Assembly: GCA_000955785.1 (NCBI GenBank)
Contig: JYOD01000088.1
Coordinates: forward strand, 1 to 64,000
DNA from: Burkholderiaceae bacterium 16
Lineage (GTDB): Bacteria > Pseudomonadota > Gammaproteobacteria > Burkholderiales > Burkholderiaceae
DNA length: 64,000 nucleotides
Reading direction: 5' to 3'
Numbering within the stretch: position 1 is the stretch's first letter; each line of letters begins with the position of its first letter. Shown piece by piece: positions 15,027-22,728 of the stretch. The notes beneath the pieces were generated by a model that did not search any database, was not told where the DNA came from, and worked only from the letters and a program-made list of their open reading frames with translations. Made by a program: the position numbers and the translations under genes.

Positions 15027-16016
15027 TCACTCGAGGGTCACATTGGCCTTCTTGACCAGTGCCGCATAACGCGCGGCTTCGCTCTGGAAGAACTTCGCGG
15101 CTGCCTCCGGCGTGCCGGGATTGATCGTATTGCCTTGCCTCTTCATCGCTTCCAGGACATCCGGGCTGGTGAATGCCTTGACGAACACGGTGTTGAGGCG
15201 CTTGACTTCGGCCGGCGGGAGCCCTGCCGGACCCACCACGGCAAACCAGCCCTCGACCACGTAGTTTGGCAAACCTTGTTCGGCGATGGTTGGAATCTCC
15301 GGCGCGGCGGGCGAGCGCGTCGCGCCGCACAGGCCGATCGCACGCAGGGTGCCGTTCTTCAGGTGCGGCGCCACGGCGTTAAGCGCCACGACACCCATCT
15401 CCACCTGGCCCGCGATCAGATCGGTCATCATCGGTCCGGTGCCCTTGTAGGGGACATGGCGCGCCTTGACATGCGCCTCATCGAGGAACATTTCCGTGGC
15501 GAGCTGGAGAATGGTGCCGTTGCCCGAAGAGGCATAGTTGAGCGAATCGGGCTTGGCCTTGAGCAAGGCAACGAGTTCCTGCACATTCTTCGCGGGGACC
15601 TTGGGGTTGACCACAAGGACCAGCGGCGTTGAGCCGATCACGCTGATGGGCGTGAAGTCCTTGATCGCGTCGAACGGCATCTTCTTGTACACGCTCGGAT
15701 TAATGACATGGTTGTTGGAGAACAGGCCCAGCGTCGTGCCGTCGGGCGGCGCCTTGGCCACCGCCGCTGCGCCGGTAATACCGCCGGCGCCGGGGAGATT
15801 CTCGATCACCACCGGCTGACCCAGGCTCTTGCCGAGCGACGGTCCGGCGGCGCGCGCGATAGCATCCACGCCCGAGCCCGCGCTGATAGGCAGGATCAGG
15901 CGTACCGGCCGGCCCGAGCCTTGGGCCATGACGGTGCCGGCCGGCAAGGCGACCGCGAGTGCGATGGCCGAAGCGGCCATGCCGAGTACCGCCCGGCGCG
16001 AAAGGGGGAATGCCAT
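15027..16016 (-). CDS. Bug-family (TctC-type) periplasmic solute-binding protein
   Basis: 329 residues from the ATG at 16016, preceded by GGAGAC. The signal peptide LSRRAVLGMAASAIALAVAL contains a twin arginine and may be exported by Tat or Sec. The mature protein has the Bug fold: VRLILPISAGSGVDAIARAA near the start of lobe 1, VVIENLPGAGG, and the C-terminal 'P-V---L' segment. Bug proteins bind carboxylates such as citrate, tartrate or aromatic acids for tripartite tricarboxylate transporters, but most orphan members lack a transporter nearby, as here. It is the third gene of an operon with a CoA-transferase and a lyase, so its ligand is probably the organic acid they degrade. Confidence 0.85.
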   Translation of the reverse strand: MAFPLSRRAVLGMAASAIALAVALPAGTVMAQGSGRPVRLILPISAGSGVDAIARAAGPSLGKSLGQPVVIENLPGAGGITGAAAVAKAPPDGTTLGLFSNNHVINPSVYKKMPFDAIKDFTPISVIGSTPLVLVVNPKVPAKNVQELVALLKAKPDSLNYASSGNGTILQLATEMFLDEAHVKARHVPYKGTGPMMTDLIAGQVEMGVVALNAVAPHLKNGTLRAIGLCGATRSPAAPEIPTIAEQGLPNYVVEGWFAVVGPAGLPPAEVKRLNTVFVKAFTSPDVLEAMKRQGNTINPGTPEAAAKFFQSEAARYAALVKKANVTLE

Positions 16017-16085
16017 GTCTGTCTCCGTATGTTTATCGTTCTGATCCGCGTGGCCATCCGATGCCACGCGGCAATGCGGGTAGAT

Positions 16086-17240
16086 TCAGTCCGGGGTACG
16101 CGTGCGCAGGCCGGACAGGATTTCGTCGTTGTGCTCGCCGATGCCTGGCAGCGGCATGCGCACGCCGGGCCTGCGTCCGCCCATCAGCAGCGGCAGCAGC
16201 ACAACGTCCGTGGTGCCGCCATCCTCGGTCTGCATCGGCACCAGGCCACCGCTTGCCCTCAGGTGAGGGTCATCCAGCAGTTGCTCAGGACGCATGATGG
16301 GCGCGTAGGGAATCCCCGCGGCTTCGAGCTTCGGCGAGAGTTCTTCCACGCGATGGTCCTTGAGAATCGCACCCAGCCGTTCCAGCAATGCCGGACGTAC
16401 CGCAACGCGCATGGCGTTGGTCGCGAGCTCCGGATCGGCAGCCAGGTCGGGACGTTGCAGCACGTCGCACAAGATGTTGAACTGCTTGTCGCTGACGGCG
16501 CCGATAAACAATTGCTCGCCTCCGGCCAGCGTGAACACGTCGTAGACGCTCCAGGCGGACACGCGCGACGGCATCGGCGGCGGCGGATCGCCGGTCATCG
16601 AGAACTGCTGCATATGCTGGGACGACAGGAACACGCAATTCTCGAACAGCGCGCTCTGCACTTCCTGCCCCCTGCCGGTACGGTCGCGCTCCCGCAAGGC
16701 GGCCATCACGCCGATGGCGCCGAACATGCCGCCCATGATGTCGTTCACCGAGGTGCCCGCGCGCAGCGGGCGGCCCTTGGGCCCGGTCATGTAGGACAGG
16801 CCTCCCATCATCTGCACGACTTCGTCGAGCGCCAGGCGGTTTTCATAAGGGCCGGGCAGGAAGCCCTTGTGCGACACGTAGATCAGCCCGGGGAATCTGG
16901 CGGACAACGTGGCGTAGTCCAGCCTGCATTTCTCCATCAGGCCCGGGCGGAAGTTCTCCAGCAACACGTCGCACTGGCCAACCAGTTCCGCTGCCGTGGC
17001 CTGCCCTTCCGGGGTGGTGATGTCGATGACGACGCTTTTCTTGTTGCGGTTGAACGAGCGGAAGAAGCCGATGCCAAGGCCGGGCAGATTGCGCGTCTTG
17101 TCGCCGCCGGGGGGCTCGACCTTGATGACTTCCGCGCCCAGGTCCGCGAGGATCATGCCGCAGGTCGGGCCCATCACCATATGGGTAAACTCAACCACGC
17201 GGACGCCGGCGAGCGGCAAGGAGGCATGTTCAGTGCTCAT
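16086..17240 (-). CDS. class III CoA-transferase (CaiB/BaiF family)
   Basis: 384 residues from the ATG at 17240 (GAGAGAA upstream; a longer frame upstream has no site). Family features: LPLAGVRVVEFTHMVMGPTC at the N-terminus, LADLGAEVIKVEPPGGDKTR, then RNKKSVVIDI and the catalytic Asp in the region LALDEVVQMMGGLSYMTGPK. The enzyme would transfer CoA between an acyl-CoA donor and a carboxylic acid. With the adjacent HMG-CoA-lyase-like gene the likely sequence is activation of a branched or hydroxylated dicarboxylate followed by C-C cleavage. The exact substrate is not deducible. Confidence 0.85.
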   Translation of the reverse strand: MSTEHASLPLAGVRVVEFTHMVMGPTCGMILADLGAEVIKVEPPGGDKTRNLPGLGIGFFRSFNRNKKSVVIDITTPEGQATAAELVGQCDVLLENFRPGLMEKCRLDYATLSARFPGLIYVSHKGFLPGPYENRLALDEVVQMMGGLSYMTGPKGRPLRAGTSVNDIMGGMFGAIGVMAALRERDRTGRGQEVQSALFENCVFLSSQHMQQFSMTGDPPPPMPSRVSAWSVYDVFTLAGGEQLFIGAVSDKQFNILCDVLQRPDLAADPELATNAMRVAVRPALLERLGAILKDHRVEELSPKLEAAGIPYAPIMRPEQLLDDPHLRASGGLVPMQTEDGGTTDVVLLPLLMGGRRPGVRMPLPGIGEHNDEILSGLRTRTPD

Positions 17241-17251
17241 GATTTTCTCTC

Positions 17252-18217
17252 TCAGGCGCAGGCGGTAGCAGCATCGGCAACCGACGCAGGAAATGTCTTG
17301 GGCAGGCCGGCGCGCCACAACGTGCCGTGCAGGGTCTCATTGGTCAGCCAGCCGGCCACGCGTTCGCGCAGCGCCAGCAACCGGTCGATATCGATGCCGG
17401 TATCGAAGCCCATGCTGCCCAGCAGGTAGGCCAGGTCTTCGGTGGCGACATTGCCGCTGGCGCCGGGCGCGTGCGGGCAACCGCCAATCCCGGCGAGACA
17501 GGCATCAAAGCGGGTCACGCCGGTTTGCAAGGCGGCATACACGTTGGCCAGGCCAAGTCCGCGCGTGTCGTGGAAATGGCCGCACCAGAAGCGGTCGCCG
17601 GCGATTGCCGTGGCGCGTTCGAACAGGCTGCGCACCATTGCGGGATCGGCATAGCCCACCGTGTCCGCCAGGCTGACGCGATCGGCGCCCGCATCCAGCA
17701 GGGCCTGCATCAGGCGGAGCACCTCGTCCGGATCCACATGTCCCTGCAGCGTGCAGCCGAAGGCCGTGCCCACGCCGCCTTCGATCAGCGTCCTGGAGCC
17801 GGCCGCGTCGCGGGCGGCGCGGATCTTTGCCACCTCGGCCACCACGTCGTCGGGCGTCTTGCGCAGGTTGGCCAGGCTATGGGCATGGCTGGCGGACAGC
17901 GGCACCAGCATCAGGTCGGCGCCGCTGGCGATGGCGTTTTCCGCGCCCCGCAGGTTTGGCACCAGAACCGAGACGAACAGCCCCGGCAGCGACCTCGCGA
18001 AGTCCACGAGTTCCGCGGTATCGGCAAGTTGCGGCAGCAGCTTCGCCGGGACGAAGGAGCCGACCTCTATTTCCCTCTGGCCTGCCGCATAGGCCGCCTG
18101 GATCCACTCGCGCTTGGCGGAGGTCGGCAGGATGGTGGCGATGCTCTGCAGGCCGTCGCGCAGCCCGACCTCCCGAATCACGGCCCGGCGTGGAGCGAAT
18201 TCAGCGTGTGTTGTCAT
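17252..18217 (-). CDS. hydroxymethylglutaryl-CoA lyase-like enzyme
   Basis: 321 residues from the ATG at 18217. Aldolase TIM-barrel of the HMG-CoA lyase family: VIREVGLRDGLQSI (metal-binding Asp and catalytic Arg), IEGGVGTAFGCTLQGHVDPD, FHDTRGLGLANVYAAL (metal His) and GIGGCPHAPGASGNVATEDL with the active-site cysteine in the GGCP loop. Such enzymes cleave 3-hydroxy-3-methylglutaryl-CoA to acetoacetate and acetyl-CoA; paralogues in Burkholderiaceae act on other 3-hydroxyacyl-CoA esters. First gene of the operon, facing a divergent LysR regulator 240 bp away. Confidence 0.85.
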   Translation of the reverse strand: MTTHAEFAPRRAVIREVGLRDGLQSIATILPTSAKREWIQAAYAAGQREIEVGSFVPAKLLPQLADTAELVDFARSLPGLFVSVLVPNLRGAENAIASGADLMLVPLSASHAHSLANLRKTPDDVVAEVAKIRAARDAAGSRTLIEGGVGTAFGCTLQGHVDPDEVLRLMQALLDAGADRVSLADTVGYADPAMVRSLFERATAIAGDRFWCGHFHDTRGLGLANVYAALQTGVTRFDACLAGIGGCPHAPGASGNVATEDLAYLLGSMGFDTGIDIDRLLALRERVAGWLTNETLHGTLWRAGLPKTFPASVADAATACA

Positions 18218-18314
18218 TCTGTCTGTGTCCCCTCGGATGTTCGTGTTTCGGTCTGGCATGAGCACTCTATGCCGTTCCGGCCCAAGGCAGAAGCGCTAAT
18301 CCAGAAGCACTAAC

Positions 18315-18431
18315 ATTCCGAATCGGAATAGCTGGGCAGCGTCACACCACCCCATGTGCCCCTCGGCTTAGAGATTCCCGGACAATGCAAAATGCGCTAA
18401 AATGACTACGCTAAATTTCCATATCGGAAAT
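18315..18431. promoter_or_regulatory. two TTCC-N5-GGAA operators between the lyase operon and lysR
   Basis: ATTCCGAATCGGAAT at 18315-18329 and ATTTCC-ATATC-GGAAAT at 18415-18431, both of the form TTCC-N5-GGAA, about 100 bp apart in the divergent promoter region. The pair is what one expects for a LysR-type regulator with a recognition and an activation site. The second lies 27 bases before the lysR start, in reach for autorepression. Confidence 0.5.
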
Positions 18432-18457
18432 CCTAAACTCGACACCAGAAGCTTCAG

Positions 18458-19360
18458 ATGCGTGACCTGGACCTCACCTCCCTTCGCCTGTTCGTGGCAG
18501 TTTGCGAGACGCGCAACATGGCGCGCGCTGGCGAACAGCAACACATTGTGGCTTCGGCCATCAGCAAGCGCCTGGCTCAACTGGAAGACACCGTGGGCGT
18601 CACGCTGTTCGAGCGGCGCCGGCGTGGGGTGATACCGACCGCGGCTGGCGAGATCCTGCTAGAGCACGCACGCGCCATGCTGGCCGCGGCTGATCGCGTG
18701 GAGCGCGATATGGCCGACTACGGCACCGGCATCAAGGGGCAAGTCCGCCTGCTGTCCACCGTCTCGTGCATGGCCGAGTCGCTGCCCGACGATATCGCGA
18801 GCTTTCTGCAGGTGCCTGACCATCGGGATATCCGCGTCACCGTCGAAGAAAGCCTCAGCCGCGACCTTGTCCGCTCACTGCGCGAAGGCTCCGCGCCGCT
18901 GGGCATCTGCTGGGATGCCGCGGATCTCGAAGGACTCCAGACCCGCCCCTATCGCCGCGATGCCTTGGCAGCCATCGTGCATTCCTCGCATCCGCTCGCG
19001 AGCCAGGCGGAGTGTTCCTTCGAGCAGACGCTTGAATTCGATCATATCGGTCTGCCCGGGCAGACCGCCGTACACACTATGCTGGCGCGCGCGGCGGCCA
19101 TCATCGGCAAGCCGATGGCGTACCGGGTGGTAGTTTCCTCCTTCGATGCGTCCCTGCGCTGCGTCCGCGCGAACCTCGGTCTTACCATCGTGCCCCGCGA
19201 GGTGGTTGAGCCCGTTTCCGCCAGCTTTGGCTTGCAAGTGGTCCCGCTCACAGATAACTGGGCGCAGCGCCGCTTCGCGATTTGCTTTCGCGACGAGGCG
19301 AGCCTCTCGCCGGCGGCGAAGTTGTTGGTGGATTACCTGGTGCGCCAGGCGGCGTCCTGA
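18458..19360 (+). CDS. LysR-family regulator of the CoA-transferase/lyase operon
   Basis: 300 residues. The N-terminal winged helix-turn-helix is typical: LTSLRLFVAVCETRNMARAG, then ISKRLAQLEDTVGVTLFERR and GVIPTAAGEILLEHARAM. The C-terminal part is the periplasmic-binding-like co-inducer domain, with GLTIVPREVVEP close to the end. It is transcribed divergently from the lyase / CoA-transferase / Bug operon, the normal arrangement for a LysR activator and its target. Co-inducer unknown, presumably the acid taken up or its CoA ester. Confidence 0.85.
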   Translation: MRDLDLTSLRLFVAVCETRNMARAGEQQHIVASAISKRLAQLEDTVGVTLFERRRRGVIPTAAGEILLEHARAMLAAADRVERDMADYGTGIKGQVRLLSTVSCMAESLPDDIASFLQVPDHRDIRVTVEESLSRDLVRSLREGSAPLGICWDAADLEGLQTRPYRRDALAAIVHSSHPLASQAECSFEQTLEFDHIGLPGQTAVHTMLARAAAIIGKPMAYRVVVSSFDASLRCVRANLGLTIVPREVVEPVSASFGLQVVPLTDNWAQRRFAICFRDEASLSPAAKLLVDYLVRQAAS

Positions 19361-19549
19361 CAGCCCGCAGGCCACCCGGGGGCGACAGGGACGCCTGTCG
19401 CCGCGCGGGCACCGTCGGGCCAGAACACCTATGCTTGATACCTGCGAGGTGCGTGAACCTGCGGGACTGCGCCCCCTGGCGCTACTGTTCCAGCGCGTCA
19501 CAATACACAGCAGAGCGTGGCCTCAGGCCACGGATACCGGGAGACCTCC

Positions 19550-19783
19550 ATGGATTCGAAAGCGCAGCGCAACGTACATGTCGTGCCTCACGGCGACGGC
19601 TGGGATGTCGTCCATGAAGGAGCCAGGGGCGAGCGAGCCCATTTCCTCAACCAGGACGAAGCCGTCGAGGCCGCCACGGTGATCGCCAGGCGCGAGAAGG
19701 TAGAGTTGCTGGTTCACGGCCAGGATGGCCAGATCCGCATGCGCAACAGCTATGGCCACGACCCTCGCGACGTGCGGGGCTAG
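19550..19783 (+). CDS. DUF2188 family small protein, paralogue 1
   Basis: 77 residues from the ATG at 19550, preceded by GGGAGACC. It matches the DUF2188 pattern: RNVHVVPHGDGWDVVHEGA, then HFLNQDEAVEAATVIARREK, VELLVHGQDGQIRMRNSYG and the final GHDPRD. This fold is short, beta-rich and of unknown function; members often occur beside stress genes. A second copy lies at 30439. No operon partner: the gene stands alone between lysR and an MFS gene. Confidence 0.8.
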   Translation: MDSKAQRNVHVVPHGDGWDVVHEGARGERAHFLNQDEAVEAATVIARREKVELLVHGQDGQIRMRNSYGHDPRDVRG

Positions 19784-19860
19784 ACAGTAAGCCGGCGCCA
19801 TCGGGAGCGACCCGGGACCCGGAAATACCAAGCCATTGCTTGTGTAATTCACGGCATCAC

Positions 19861-19892
19861 CTTATTATCCAAGAATCATTTTGGATAATAAG
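19861..19892. promoter_or_regulatory. perfect 12-bp inverted repeat before the MFS gene
   Basis: CTTATTATCCAA (19861-19872) and TTGGATAATAAG (19881-19892) are exact reverse complements with an 8-base spacer, 19 bases upstream of the MFS start at 19912. The block is strikingly AT-rich in this GC-rich DNA and looks like the operator of a repressor such as a TetR or MarR protein. No such regulator is adjacent. Confidence 0.5.
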
Positions 19893-19911
19893 ACGGCAGC
19901 CATCCTGCCGC

Positions 19912-21342
19912 ATGCTCTCAATGCCTCCTGAACAAGCCTCCACCGGCGCCTGGCGCGAACTGCTCCTTGGCAAGAACGGGTTACTTGCCCTCGCCCTTAC
20001 CGGCGGCGTGGCGCTTCACGCCATCAACATCCACATTGTCACCACCGTGCTGCCGTCCGTGGTACGGGACATTGGCGGCCTGGACTGGTACGCCTGGAAC
20101 ACCACGCTTTTCGTCGTCGCCTCCATCGTCGGCGCCGCGCTGTCCGTCCGACTTCTGGCCGCCCTGAAACCGCGCGGTGCCTCCATGACCGCGCTGGCCG
20201 TGTTCGCGCTGGGATCGGCGGGCTGCGCGCTCGCGCCGTCCATGCCCTGGATGCTGGCCAGCCGCGGCGTGCAGGGTCTGGGCGGCGGCACGCTGGCGGC
20301 GCTTAGCTATGCACTGATCCGGGTTGTGTTCGCGCCGCCGCTATGGCCCCGCGCGGTGGCGCTGGTCTCGGGCATGTGGGGCATCGCCACGCTCTGCGGG
20401 CCGGCGGTGGGCGGGTTGTTCGCCCAGGTGGGACATTGGCGCTGGGCGTTCTGGACGCTGCTGCCAGTGTCCATCATGCAGGGCTTGCTGGTGGCGGTGC
20501 AATTGCGCCCGGCCGTCGAGCGCGCATCGTCCACCGCCGCGCCGAGCATTCCCGCCGCGCAGATCGCACTGCTGGCTGCGTCGGTCCTGGCTGTCGCCGC
20601 CGGCAGCCTGTCGGCGGCGATGGGCTGGCAGGCCGCTGGCGTGGCCGCGGGCCTGGCATTCGGCGCTGCCGCCATTGTGTGGGACCGGCGCGCGCTGGTG
20701 CGGTTGCTGCCTAGCGGCGGCACCGAGCCCGGCACGCCGCTGGGCGCGGTCTATGCCAGCGTGGCCCTGCTCCTGATCGGCACCACCACCGAAGTCTTCG
20801 TGCCTTATTTCCTGCAGACCTTGCATGGCCACACACCGCTGGCCGCGGGCTATCTCACAGCCGCGATGGCGGGTGGCTGGAGCCTGGGGGCGCTGCTTTC
20901 CTCCGGCCACGGCGGTACGGGCGCGGCACGGCTGCTGCGCGCGGGGCCGGTACTGTGCGCCGCCAGCCTGATCGCGCTGGCGATAGTGGTACCGGCGGGG
21001 GCAAGCCTGGCGCCGACGGCTCGCACGCTGCTCAGTGGCCTGGCGCTGGCCGGCGCGGGCGCTGGCGTGGGCATCGGCTGGCCGCATTTGCTGACGCGCG
21101 TGCTGACGCTGGCGCCGCACGGCGAGGAAGGCACGGCTTCGGCCGCGATCACAACCGTCCAGCTCTACGGCATGGCGATCGGCGCGGCGATCGCGGGGCT
21201 GGTGGCGAATGCCGCTGGCCTGATCGTCCCCGGCGGCACCGCGGGCGCGCAGTCGGCTGCCGCCTGGCTGTTCGCCAGCTTTGCCGTGGCGCCCGTGCTG
21301 GCAGCGCTGGCCGCGCACCGGATTACAAGCCGGGCGCATTAG
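19912..21342 (+). CDS. MFS transporter, drug-efflux (EmrB/QacA-like) type
   Basis: 476 residues from the ATG at 19912 (another ATG at 19921 is possible). About 14 hydrophobic segments. Residues in the first half include VVRDIGGLDWYAWNTTLFVV, typical of the DHA2-like family where a Trp-Tyr loop follows helix 1, and RGVQGLGGGTLAALSYALIR, matching motif C/B of drug exporters. The second half shows GAGVGIGWPHLLTRVL and the family's final helices. Likely a proton-driven exporter of a hydrophobic compound in the inner membrane; substrate unknown. A 12-bp perfect palindrome just upstream suggests control by a distant repressor. Confidence 0.8.
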   Translation: MLSMPPEQASTGAWRELLLGKNGLLALALTGGVALHAINIHIVTTVLPSVVRDIGGLDWYAWNTTLFVVASIVGAALSVRLLAALKPRGASMTALAVFALGSAGCALAPSMPWMLASRGVQGLGGGTLAALSYALIRVVFAPPLWPRAVALVSGMWGIATLCGPAVGGLFAQVGHWRWAFWTLLPVSIMQGLLVAVQLRPAVERASSTAAPSIPAAQIALLAASVLAVAAGSLSAAMGWQAAGVAAGLAFGAAAIVWDRRALVRLLPSGGTEPGTPLGAVYASVALLLIGTTTEVFVPYFLQTLHGHTPLAAGYLTAAMAGGWSLGALLSSGHGGTGAARLLRAGPVLCAASLIALAIVVPAGASLAPTARTLLSGLALAGAGAGVGIGWPHLLTRVLTLAPHGEEGTASAAITTVQLYGMAIGAAIAGLVANAAGLIVPGGTAGAQSAAAWLFASFAVAPVLAALAAHRITSRAH

Positions 21343-21397
21343 GATTCCGTGGCGTTGCACCATCTCCTCCGCCGCTACCCGCGCCCGGACGCGCTCA

Positions 21398-21559
21398 GGC
21401 CATGCGGCGCGCCTTGACGCGCAAGTCCGCTAGCATCGCCACCGGCGTCAGGTCGCGCCAGCTGAACGGCAGGTTGCTGACCATCGGCACGGTATGGAGC
21501 GCGGACGAGGTGACCAGCAACTTGTGGGCCCCCATGGTCGCAAGCGCCACCGGCCGATG
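21398..21559 (-). pseudogene. N-lobe remnant of a Bug-family solute-binding protein
   Basis: On the minus strand the frame reads MGAHKLLVTSSALHTVPMVS, continuing NLPFSWRDLTPVAMLADL. This matches the Bug segment 'G-TLL--T-----NP-L---LPYD---DFTPV--L', around residues 85-125 of an intact protein. Signal peptide, N-terminus and C-lobe are missing and the frame stops soon after. It lies directly behind the 3-hydroxyaspartate-aldolase-like gene. Confidence 0.5.
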
Positions 21560-21561
21560 CA

Positions 21562-22728
21562 TCAGCGGCTCAGGCCTCGCGCATCGATATCCCACAGGCC
21601 GGCTACCCGCCCCTGCCGGAAGCAGACGTAGTGCCGGTGCAGGTTGGCGGTAGGGTCGCAGTGCCCCGGGATCAGCAGCAACTTGCCGCCCAGCAACTCG
21701 TGGCTGTCGCCGTTGAGCACTTCGAGCACGCCGTGCTCGTCGTTGGCGGCGACGTAGCGCAGCGACCCGTTGCTGTCGCGCGACCACAGCCGCGGCAGGC
21801 CGGAATCGACCGCCACCGTCTTCAGGCCGACATCGCAAACCACCACGCCGGGGCGAGCCGTGCTCATCACCGTGGCCGCGATGAACAGGCTGTGCACCGG
21901 CCGGAATTGCCCCATCCATTCGTTGGCGCCGTAATGTCCGTCCAGGAACAGATAGGACCCCGGCTGGATCTCGGTGTAGACGCCGCTGCCGACGTCGAAC
22001 TCCGCGGTGCCGGTACCCCCGCCCGTGACCACCGGACAGGCGATGCCGCGCGCATCCAGGTGCCGGACATAAGCGTGCGCCGCTTCGGCAGCCCGTTGCG
22101 CGGCCTGGCGGCGCTGCGCCCAGACGGCGATATGCTGGGCCGGGCCGTGGTACGCCTGGAGGCCGCCGAACCGCAATGCCGGAAACGCTGCGATGGCGTC
22201 AGCCAGCGCGCTCAAGGCATCGCGGCTGGCAACGCCGCAGCGTCCGTGTCCCACGTCGACCTCCGGCAACAGCATGATCTTCACACCCGCGGCGGTGGCG
22301 GCGGCCCCCACCGCCCTCACCTGCCGCACGTCATCGGCGCAGATGCTCAGCGCCACATGCCCGGCCAGTTCTACCGCCATGGCCACCTTGTCAGCACCGG
22401 CGAATTCGTTGCTGATATGGATGCTGGCGATGCCGGCCGCCGCGAACGGATAGGCTTCGCTCAGCTTCTGGCAGCAGATGCCCGCAGCACCCTGGGCCAT
22501 CTGGGCCCGGGCGATGGCGACGGACTTGTGCGCCTTGGCATGCGGGCGCAAGGCCACCCCCGCGGCCGCCGCCAGGCCGCGCATCTGCAGCAGGTTCGAC
22601 TCGAAGGCGTCCAGGTCCACCAGCAGCGCCGGCGAACCCACGTCCGCCAGCGCATCGCCCTTCGCGGCCGGCTCGGGAAGCCGCAAGGGTGGCCGCCTGG
22701 CGGCTGCCGGGCCGGTGTGCTCACGCAT
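21562..22728 (-). CDS. PLP enzyme of the D-threonine/3-hydroxyaspartate aldolase (DSD1) family
   Basis: 388 residues, alanine-racemase-like TIM barrel plus C-terminal beta-domain. SPALLVDLDAFESNLLQMRG opens the barrel; RPHAKAHKS holds the PLP lysine (Lys65); GGGTGTAEFDV is the phosphate-binding loop. The C-terminal PGHCDPTANLH matches the metal-binding motif shared by D-threonine aldolase, D-serine dehydratase and beta-hydroxyaspartate aldolase (BhcC). Overlaps the FAD/Fe-S gene by 8 bases, so it is the last gene of a five-gene operon. Together with the glyoxylate-type aminotransferase in the same operon, cleavage or synthesis of a 3-hydroxyaspartate-like compound is the best guess. Confidence 0.8.
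   Translation of the reverse strand: MREHTGPAAARRPPLRLPEPAAKGDALADVGSPALLVDLDAFESNLLQMRGLAAAAGVALRPHAKAHKSVAIARAQMAQGAAGICCQKLSEAYPFAAAGIASIHISNEFAGADKVAMAVELAGHVALSICADDVRQVRAVGAAATAAGVKIMLLPEVDVGHGRCGVASRDALSALADAIAAFPALRFGGLQAYHGPAQHIAVWAQRRQAAQRAAEAAHAYVRHLDARGIACPVVTGGGTGTAEFDVGSGVYTEIQPGSYLFLDGHYGANEWMGQFRPVHSLFIAATVMSTARPGVVVCDVGLKTVAVDSGLPRLWSRDSNGSLRYVAANDEHGVLEVLNGDSHELLGGKLLLIPGHCDPTANLHRHYVCFRQGRVAGLWDIDARGLSR

Noticed and set aside
15708-17429. 573-codon plus-strand open frame
   Set aside because: Antisense to the Bug and CoA-transferase genes, which have clear motifs and signal peptide on the other strand.
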